In this document: piece after piece, positions 22,175 through 27,195 of the stretch
How the letters are laid out: each line of letters begins with the position of its first letter
Position numbering within the stretch: position 1 is the first letter of the stretch
Source of the DNA: an uncultured Fretibacterium sp.
Lineage (GTDB): Bacteria > Synergistota > Synergistia > Synergistales > Aminobacteriaceae
Length of the DNA stretch: 27,195 bases
Direction: 5' to 3'
NCBI GenBank assembly: GCA_937915835.1
Contig: CALGHA010000202.1
Span: 1-27,195 of the forward strand
Program-made: the position numbers and the translations under genes
Notes under the pieces: model-generated
The model's database searches: none
The model's input: the letters and a program-made list of their open reading frames with translations, nothing else
Told to the model about the DNA's origin: nothing

Positions 22175-22708
22175 TTGATAGCTGTAAATCTCTTAGACGC
22201 TGTAATAAACGAGATGAGAGAATTATTTTCAGATTACACGTTGCCTAATAAAAACGGAGTACTTCAGAAAGTCAAAATTTTTGCGCAGTATGTACCGTTG
22301 CCACAAAGCATTACTCTCACGAATAAAGCGATAGGCTTGAAGAATTACGACGAAGATGATTATGAAGCGAATTTTCCATGTATCATAGTCAGGTACGATA
22401 GTAGCATAGACAATGAGGAACGCCGGCTTGAAATGACAACTCATAACGTGAATATAATGTTTGGTGTCTATAGTGAAGAAAGAGAGTGCCAGGCATGGCG
22501 AGACGTTATGAACATGATAGACATTGTCAGGACAAAATTTTTGACCTATCGAATACTCGAAAATCGCTATAGATTAAATATGCCCGTGAAGTCGCAATTC
22601 TTAGACGCTGATACTTGGCCTGTGTATTTTGGTCTAATGAACTTAGTATTTGAGAGTGGACGAGCAACACAACCTGCAATGTTTGTTCATAGACGCAGAA
22701 AGGAGTAA
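22175..22708 (+). CDS. Probable tail terminator protein
   Basis: The 177-aa protein lies between the Z-like gene and the sheath, where tail-terminator or tail-completion proteins (lambda gpU or P2 gpR/S functions) are found. It has helix LLDAVINEMRELF, FPCIIVRYDSSIDNEERRLEMTTHNVNIMFGVYSEE (beta strands) and WRDVMNMIDIVRTKFLTYRIL. This alternation is typical of terminators that report tail length. The start is TTG at 22175, 11 nt after AAGGAG. A GTG at 22163 overlaps that site. Confidence 0.6.
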   Translation: MIAVNLLDAVINEMRELFSDYTLPNKNGVLQKVKIFAQYVPLPQSITLTNKAIGLKNYDEDDYEANFPCIIVRYDSSIDNEERRLEMTTHNVNIMFGVYSEERECQAWRDVMNMIDIVRTKFLTYRILENRYRLNMPVKSQFLDADTWPVYFGLMNLVFESGRATQPAMFVHRRRKE

Positions 22709-22717
22709 AAATTAATC

Positions 22718-23014
22718 ATGGCTGATGAAAATTTCGAGGACGAAATAATTTACTCAGAGCCAGAAAGCAAAAAAGACGACGTGCCTTTAATGTACGTTGG
22801 TCCGAATATTCATAAACTAGGGATTGAGAAATACACGATTTACAGGGGTGAATTGCCGCCGTCGGTTGAACTGGCTATTGATAAGATACCCGAGATTATT
22901 CACATGTTAATCCCTGTTGATGAGTTAATGAAGTTCACGAGGAATTTATTATTGCCGTCAAGTCCTGAAAGGAAGTACACAAAAATTATTCAGGATAAGG
23001 CGAGGGAATTATAA
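22718..23014 (+). CDS. Unknown small protein before the tail sheath
   Basis: The 98-aa protein has an acidic, probably disordered N-terminus (first 20 residues) and a more structured part (VPLMYVGPNIHKLGIEKYTIYRGELPPSVELAIDKIPEIIHMLIPVDEL). I recall similar short ORFs ahead of sheath genes in other myophages, but no function is known to me. AAAGGAG precedes the ATG. Confidence 0.75.
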   Translation: MADENFEDEIIYSEPESKKDDVPLMYVGPNIHKLGIEKYTIYRGELPPSVELAIDKIPEIIHMLIPVDELMKFTRNLLLPSSPERKYTKIIQDKAREL

Positions 23015-23040
23015 AAATTTAATAAGGAGAGTGGTAGATT

Positions 23041-24465
23041 ATGGCATTCCGACATGGAGTGTACAAGAGCGAAGTGCCGACCAGTTTATTATCACCGGCA
23101 CAACTGAACGGGGGCCTTCCGGTAATAGTTGGAACGGCTCCTATTTTTATGGCTGATAGTACGTGCATTAATAAGCCTGTTTTGTGCTATACGTATCAAG
23201 AGGCTGTTGAAGCATTAGGATTTTCGCGTGAATGGGAGCATTGGACGATAAGCGAGTTCATGTATTCGCAATTTGCGCTTTTTGGGATGGGACCATGCGT
23301 GTTAATAAACGTATTCGACCCTAGCAAGCATAAAGAAAAGTTGCCCCTTCAAGAATTCGCGGTTCAAGAAAGGGCAGTGGAACTTGGTCAGAACGTTATA
23401 TCTATTGAATTCGAAACCGACAAAAATTATAGCAAAAATACCGATTACTTTTTAGAGTATGATGAATTAGGCGTTTTGCACATGACTTTAGCCGGTCAAT
23501 TAGCAAACGTCTCATCTATAAAAATTTCTCTCACGAAGGCAAAACCAGAAAACGTAACGGCTTATGACATAATCGGAGGAATTACGACAGCGGGAAATGC
23601 TACGGGGCTTGAACTTGTCGGAGAAGTTTACCCTAAGTTTGGACTTGTCCCGGGCATTATCGGTGCTCCAGGCTTCAGCGAAAATCCAACCGTTGCGGCG
23701 GTAATGCGTGCGAAAGCCAGCAACATTAACGGTATATTCACGTGCATTAGCGTTGTCGATGTCCCGTCAAGCGTCAAGAAGTATTCAGACGTTCCAAGCT
23801 GGAAGAATAGCAATAATTACGTCTCTACAAGGGAAATTGCTTGCTGGCCGAAAATTAAATTAGGCGACGACGTTTATCACTTAAGCACTCAGTTAATCGG
23901 TCTGATGAACTCCGTAGATTTTGGCAATGATGATATTCCTTACGCTTCACCGTCAAATCACATGCTCCAGATGAACGGTTGCATTAACGACGACGGCGAT
24001 GAAATTAATTTAGGTTTGGAACAGGCCAATTATCTTAACTCGCAAGGTATTGTTACGGCGTTGAACTTTGCAGGCGGCTGGAAAGCGTGGGGAAATCGTC
24101 TCGGCTCTTATCCGACGAATACGGACCCTAAGGATAATTTTATTCCAGTCAGACGCATGTTCGATTACGTCGGCAATACTTTCATTCTCACTTTCTGGCA
24201 AAAACTCGACGCTCCTGTCACAGTGCGCTTAATCCGTACGATTATTGACAGCTTTAACATGTACTTGAACGGCTTGACTGCTCGTGAAGTAATTTTAGGC
24301 GGGCGCATTGAGTTCAAAGAGAGTGAGAATGTTCTTACGGACCTTATGAACGGAGAACTGAAGTTCCATATTTACTTAACTCCGCCGGTACCTGCAGAAG
24401 TGATTGAGGGTATTCTCGAGTTTGACCCGGAATATCTTACGACACTTTTTGAGGCCATGAGATAA
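23041..24465 (+). CDS. Contractile tail sheath protein (P2 gpFI family)
   Basis: The 474-aa protein forms the contractile sheath. The N-terminus FRHGVYKSEVPTSLLSPAQLNGGLPVIVGTAP is typical of the sheath family, followed by the ALFGMGPCVLINVFDP strand and IGGITTAGNATGLELV. The C-terminal core is strongly conserved in type: NFIPVRRMFDYVGNTFILTFWQKLDAPVTVRLIRTIIDSFNMYLNGLTAREVILGGRIEF. It is longer than P2 FI (396 aa), with an insertion in the middle. The sheath identifies the phage as a myovirus type. Confidence 0.95.
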   Translation: MAFRHGVYKSEVPTSLLSPAQLNGGLPVIVGTAPIFMADSTCINKPVLCYTYQEAVEALGFSREWEHWTISEFMYSQFALFGMGPCVLINVFDPSKHKEKLPLQEFAVQERAVELGQNVISIEFETDKNYSKNTDYFLEYDELGVLHMTLAGQLANVSSIKISLTKAKPENVTAYDIIGGITTAGNATGLELVGEVYPKFGLVPGIIGAPGFSENPTVAAVMRAKASNINGIFTCISVVDVPSSVKKYSDVPSWKNSNNYVSTREIACWPKIKLGDDVYHLSTQLIGLMNSVDFGNDDIPYASPSNHMLQMNGCINDDGDEINLGLEQANYLNSQGIVTALNFAGGWKAWGNRLGSYPTNTDPKDNFIPVRRMFDYVGNTFILTFWQKLDAPVTVRLIRTIIDSFNMYLNGLTAREVILGGRIEFKESENVLTDLMNGELKFHIYLTPPVPAEVIEGILEFDPEYLTTLFEAMR

Positions 24466-24479
24466 GGAGGGAATTATTA

Positions 24480-25001
24480 ATGAGTATCATTCCAGAGAAA
24501 AGCAATAATTTCCGCGTTTATCTTGACGGTTCGACATTACTCGGTATCGCTGAAGGGAATTTTCCAAACGGCGAGTTAATGACCTCCGAAGTTAAAGGTG
24601 CAGGCATTGCCGGAGTAATCGACAGTCCGACGCTTGGACATATGAACTCTATCACTTGCGAGTTTAATTGGAGGAACGTTACTGAAAGTTTCGTTGAGCT
24701 TATACAGCCTGGTGCTCATAGCTTGGATTTATACGCAGAACATCAGGACTTTGACGCAGGACGAGGCGAGTATAAGACGAGAAGCATTCACGTGTTCATG
24801 AAGGCCATTACCAAGCAATATGATATCGGCAAGCTTGTTGTCGGTGAAAGTTCTGAGACACAGACTACTCATGAAGTCTATTACATGAAGCTTTATATCG
24901 ACGGTAAAGAAAAAATTGAGCTTGATAAATATAATTTCGTGTATAAGATTAACGGCTACGATTACCTTCAGAATACGCGTAAGAATTTAGGCATGTACTA
25001 A
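24480..25001 (+). CDS. Major tail tube protein (P2 gpFII family)
   Basis: The 173-aa protein has the tail-tube features: NNFRVYLDGSTLLGIAEGNFPNGELMTSEVKGAGIAG, DSPTLGHMNSITCEFNWRNVTES, then DLYAEHQDFDAGRGEYKTRSIHVFMKAITKQYDIGKL and EVYYMKLYIDGKEKIELDKYNFVYKINGYDYL. Length equals P2 FII (172 aa). It stacks in hexamers inside the sheath. GGAGG precedes the ATG. Confidence 0.94.
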   Translation: MSIIPEKSNNFRVYLDGSTLLGIAEGNFPNGELMTSEVKGAGIAGVIDSPTLGHMNSITCEFNWRNVTESFVELIQPGAHSLDLYAEHQDFDAGRGEYKTRSIHVFMKAITKQYDIGKLVVGESSETQTTHEVYYMKLYIDGKEKIELDKYNFVYKINGYDYLQNTRKNLGMY

Positions 25002-25007
25002 AGCCTG

Positions 25008-25016
25008 TGCTATAAT
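25008..25016 (+). promoter_or_regulatory. Internal extended -10 promoter before the tail chaperone
   Basis: TGCTATAAT has a perfect TATAAT (25011-25016) with a TG extension. TTAGGC 18 nt upstream is a weak -35. It lies in the only sizeable gap of the tail genes and would give a leader of about 30 nt with GGAAGGGG as ribosome binding site. Confidence 0.45.
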
Positions 25017-25051
25017 CCTTACATCATTCAGGAAGGGGACAAGTTTTTAGC

Positions 25052-25369
25052 ATGATAATTAAGTTGACGAAAAAAATTTATCATGAAGACCACGAATACG
25101 AAGAGTTAAATTTGAACCTGGAAGGCTTAAATTGCTTTGACCTGTTACAGGTTGAAGATTTAGGCAGAACGCTCGACAAGGATAGGTTCCAGTTATGGGG
25201 CACAAGGCACATCATGTTATTAGCCGCTCGAGCCGCCGGAGTTCAGTTCACAGTGCTTTACGAACTTTCGGCAAAAGACTTCATGACAGTTCAGCTTGCA
25301 GTCGTAAATTTTTTCAGCGACATAATCTCTTCGGCATCTCAGGAAATCAACTCAGACGTTCCGTTTTAA
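25052..25369 (+). CDS. Tail assembly chaperone, short form
   Basis: The 105-aa protein lies between tail tube and tape measure genes, the constant place of tail assembly chaperones (lambda G, P2 E). It has a hydrophobic helical core (NCFDLLQVEDLGRTL, HIMLLAARAAGVQFTVLYELSAKDFMTVQLAVVNFF). It is expected to bind tape measure protein and recruit tube subunits. The reading frame contains the heptamer T-TTT-TTC at 25309-25315, which would allow part of the ribosomes to shift by -1 and make a longer form. Confidence 0.8.
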   Translation: MIIKLTKKIYHEDHEYEELNLNLEGLNCFDLLQVEDLGRTLDKDRFQLWGTRHIMLLAARAAGVQFTVLYELSAKDFMTVQLAVVNFFSDIISSASQEINSDVPF

Positions 25370-25509
25370 GCATGGCCGCTTGCGAGGTTAATACAGGCCT
25401 CGATTTCTGGCTGAACGTTAAGGCTTCGGAACTTACTCTATGGATGGAAGCTCTGAACTCTCACCAGAAGGAATTAATCAATCAGCTTAAGAAAGCACGG
25501 AAAAATTAA
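25052..25509 (+). CDS. Tail assembly chaperone, -1 frameshift product (GT/E' type)
   Basis: A -1 shift at the U-UUU-UUC heptamer (25309-25315) joins the first 88 codons to a 64-codon extension ending at 25509, giving 152 aa. The extension (from QRHNLFGISGN through RRSVLSMAACEVNTGL and DFWLNVKASELTLWMEALNS) contains WL and LTLWMEAL features like the T domain of chaperones. It has no good start of its own: the ATG at 25372 is not preceded by a ribosome binding site. Shift efficiency cannot be judged from sequence and no clear pseudoknot was seen downstream. Confidence 0.7.
25309..25315 (+). promoter_or_regulatory. Slippery heptamer for -1 ribosomal frameshift
   Basis: T-TTT-TTC lies in the zero frame as aaT TTT TTC, the X XXY YYZ form in which both tRNAs can re-pair after slipping back one base. 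It lies 51 nt before the zero-frame stop. Confidence 0.7.
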
Positions 25510-25586
25510 TTTTAGGCGTGTATGAGCAAAGATAATTTGTTCTCTTAATTGATAAAAACTTCTTTTTCATGGGAATTTTTGTGTGT

Positions 25587-25626
25587 AGCTCCTCAGAATT
25601 GAACGCCCTGGGGAGTTATTTTTTTT
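25587..25626 (+). terminator. Intrinsic terminator before the tape measure gene
   Basis: AGCTCCTCAG (25587-25596) pairs with CTGGGGAGTT (25608-25617) over 10 bp with two G-T wobbles and an 11-nt loop, followed by A and eight T residues (25619-25626). It is the strongest terminator in the phage part and lies 27 nt before the tape measure start. The rest of the 143-bp gap (25510-25652) shows no ORF. Confidence 0.8.
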
Positions 25627-25652
25627 AACTTTTTGGGTCAGGAGGTGTTACG

Positions 25653-27195
25653 ATGGCAAATAATTTAGACCTCTCTATTAAATTAGCCGCAATGTTTTCT
25701 GGGAATATCCAGACGCAATTACCTGGAGTTGTCAGCAAACTTGATGAACTCAGCAAGAAAACTAAAGCTCTCCAGAATACCAGCAAGAACATTACCGGGT
25801 TTCAGAAGGCTTCACAGCAATTAGAGAGTTCACGGCAAAAATTAGCGCTGGCTAATGAAAACGTAAAACGACTCCGGCAAAATTTATCTCAGACTACGAA
25901 CCCTTCACAGGCCATGAAGAAGGAGTTCACTCAAGCTAATAAAGAAGCCGCTCGAATGCGTGAAATTGTCCAGGCTAATATGCGTACGCTCGGGGATTAT
26001 CGTAGTGCTTTGACAGGAGCAGGAGTTGATGTAAATCATCTTGCTGATGCTCACAGAAAATTACAGAGTGATACAGAACGAGTTGCTGCCGCTCAAAAAA
26101 GATTAACCGACGCACAAAGTAAATACGCTTCGATAAAATCACAACTCTTTGACTGGGCTAATATTAAAGCTGACTTCATAAAATCCGCCGGGACTTTAAT
26201 GGCTCTCAAAAAACCTGTTGTTATCGACATGGAATTTGAGCAAGCTATGGCAAATGTCAGAGCCGTAATGAACCCTTTACAGGAAGAATTTGACGCTTTA
26301 CGTAATCAGGCTTTAGAACTCGGAAGGACTACGCAGTTTTCAGCTTCACAAGCCGCCGCGTCTCAGGAGAATTTAGCGCGAGCAGGTTTTACGTCAAAAC
26401 AAATTCTTGATACCATGCCCGGACTTCTCTCAATGGCTGCCGCTGAAGGAATGGACTTAGCACAAGCCGCTGTGATTTTAGCCGGTGGACTTCGAGGCAT
26501 GAACTTAGACATGAAAGAGAGTATGAGACTAGCTGACGCTTTCGCTTATACTTCCGCACATACGTCTACGAACATTGCGAATTTAGGAGAAGCTTTCAAG
26601 GCCGTCGCCGCAACTGCAAGTTTACAAGGTGCTAGTCCTGAACAATTGCTTTCTTATTTGGGCGTGCTTGCGAATTTACAGGTTGAAGCTGGTGAAGCCG
26701 GTAATGCTATAAAATCGGCGTTTATGCGGCTGTCTAATCCTGCGACTGAAGCTCAAAAAGTCTTTAAGCAGTTTGGTATTCAAGTCGTTAAAGACGGAAG
26801 AATGCGTGAGCTTGCGAATTTACTCGAGGAACTTTACACGAAGACTGAGAAACTCGGTGCTGCTGAACAGTTAAAAGCGTTCTCGATAATTTTCGGGAAA
26901 AATTACGGCGATAGTCTCATAAAATTAGCGCGAGGAGTTATGTCGGGAGACCAGCAAAATTTGTTGGAAGGCTTGATTAACGATAAAGCTGGAGCCTCAA
27001 ACCAAATGGCTGGCATGCGTAATGACACTCTTAAAGGCGATTTGACGGCGTTATCTTCAGCTTGGGAAGGCTTTAACATCGCGATTGGAGCTCCTTTGCA
27101 GGATATTTTACGGAACATTGTGCAGGGATTAACAACGGCTATATCGAAAGTTACGGAGTTCATTAATAAGAATAAAGAAATCGTTGAACCGTTAA
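25653..27195 (+). CDS. Tail tape measure protein (TP901 family), N-terminal 514 aa
   Basis: The frame opens with ATG 7 nt after AGGAGGT and stays open to the window edge. It starts MANNLDLSIKLAAMFSGNIQ, then has long coiled-coil helices rich in Q, K, A and L (about 25-175). From about residue 190 comes the TP901 core: FEQAMANVRAVMNP, LRNQALELGRTTQFSASQAA, MPGLLSMAAAEGMDLAQAA, then AFAYTSAHTSTNIANLGEAF. The protein sets tail length and may help DNA entry. The C-terminal part is missing because the window ends. Confidence 0.95.
   Translation, partial: MANNLDLSIKLAAMFSGNIQTQLPGVVSKLDELSKKTKALQNTSKNITGFQKASQQLESSRQKLALANENVKRLRQNLSQTTNPSQAMKKEFTQANKEAARMREIVQANMRTLGDYRSALTGAGVDVNHLADAHRKLQSDTERVAAAQKRLTDAQSKYASIKSQLFDWANIKADFIKSAGTLMALKKPVVIDMEFEQAMANVRAVMNPLQEEFDALRNQALELGRTTQFSASQAAASQENLARAGFTSKQILDTMPGLLSMAAAEGMDLAQAAVILAGGLRGMNLDMKESMRLADAFAYTSAHTSTNIANLGEAFKAVAATASLQGASPEQLLSYLGVLANLQVEAGEAGNAIKSAFMRLSNPATEAQKVFKQFGIQVVKDGRMRELANLLEELYTKTEKLGAAEQLKAFSIIFGKNYGDSLIKLARGVMSGDQQNLLEGLINDKAGASNQMAGMRNDTLKGDLTALSSAWEGFNIAIGAPLQDILRNIVQGLTTAISKVTEFINKNKEIVEPL

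Larger units (their letters stand above)
10105..27195 (+). mobile_element. Prophage, left part, with lambda-like head and P2-like contractile tail
   Basis: From the primase at 10173 to the window edge every gene is on the plus strand and nearly all recognisable ones are phage functions in the usual order: replication, late regulator, packaging, head, connector, tail. The left border is placed between the HIT promoter and the primase but no att repeat is visible, so the coordinate is approximate. No integrase, repressor, lysis or baseplate genes are seen. The element continues past the right edge. Open, unbroken frames for all genes suggest it may be functional. Confidence 0.88.

Noticed and set aside
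25195..25371. Independent gene in the second frame of the chaperone region beginning at 25195
   Set aside because: The part before the slippery site is arginine/serine-rich shadow of the real frame. Only the part after 25315 looks coding.

Overview
The window holds about 10 kb of bacterial chromosome followed by about 17 kb of the left part of a prophage that runs off the right edge. The host is a low-GC, TTA-rich bacterium. CheV, a short RpoD, a multisubunit-antiporter-type membrane subunit, DUF362 and ADP-ribosylglycohydrolase genes fit an anaerobic, motile gut or rumen bacterium. Synergistaceae is my best guess, but it is inference and not proven by any marker here.

Host region (1-10032). 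The window opens inside a tRNA-Ser(GCU) on the minus strand, with a consensus-like promoter. Next come three plus-strand operon pieces: cheV coupled to an unknown gene (373-1991), then rpoD and a two-TM/RCK potassium-type channel with an unusual GQG filter (2180-4439). A strong terminator closes this block. The facing minus-strand genes, in order of transcription, are: an aldo/keto reductase abutting a NuoL/M/N-MrpD-like membrane subunit (8703-6421); tRNA-Arg(CCG) with its own extended -10 promoter; and a DUF362 protein overlapping an ADP-ribosylglycohydrolase (6283-4476). Upstream of these, also on the minus strand, is a small housekeeping operon: HIT-family hydrolase, ribosomal protein S21, and YqeY/GatB-like protein (10032-8941).

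Prophage region (about 10105-27195, all plus strand). It starts with a 1156-aa Toprim primase fused to an SF3 helicase. The Toprim domain appears to carry an inserted domain of about 68 aa that resembles beta-rich modules of phage tail and structural proteins. Then comes an ArpU-like helix-turn-helix regulator, a putative late promoter, and an intrinsic terminator only about 40 nt downstream. The rest is a morphogenesis operon: TerS, TerL (gpA type), gpW-like joiner, lambda-B-type portal, ClpP-like maturation protease, an unknown protein in the decoration-protein slot, lambda-E-type capsid protein, an FII-like connector, a HicB/HicA-like toxin-antitoxin pair, a minor-tail-Z-like protein, a probable tail terminator, an unknown small protein, contractile tail sheath, tail tube, a tail assembly chaperone with a likely -1 programmed frameshift, an intrinsic terminator, and the start of the TP901-type tape measure gene. 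The phage is therefore a mosaic: siphovirus-lambda-type head with a P2-like contractile tail.

No integrase, repressor, lysis module or baseplate gene is visible. These would have to lie beyond the right edge or be missing. The most interesting observations are the domain insertion in the primase, the U-UUU-UUC frameshift site, the toxin-antitoxin pair inside the head-tail connector cluster, the promoter-terminator arrangement in front of the late operon, and phased A-tracts just before terS.
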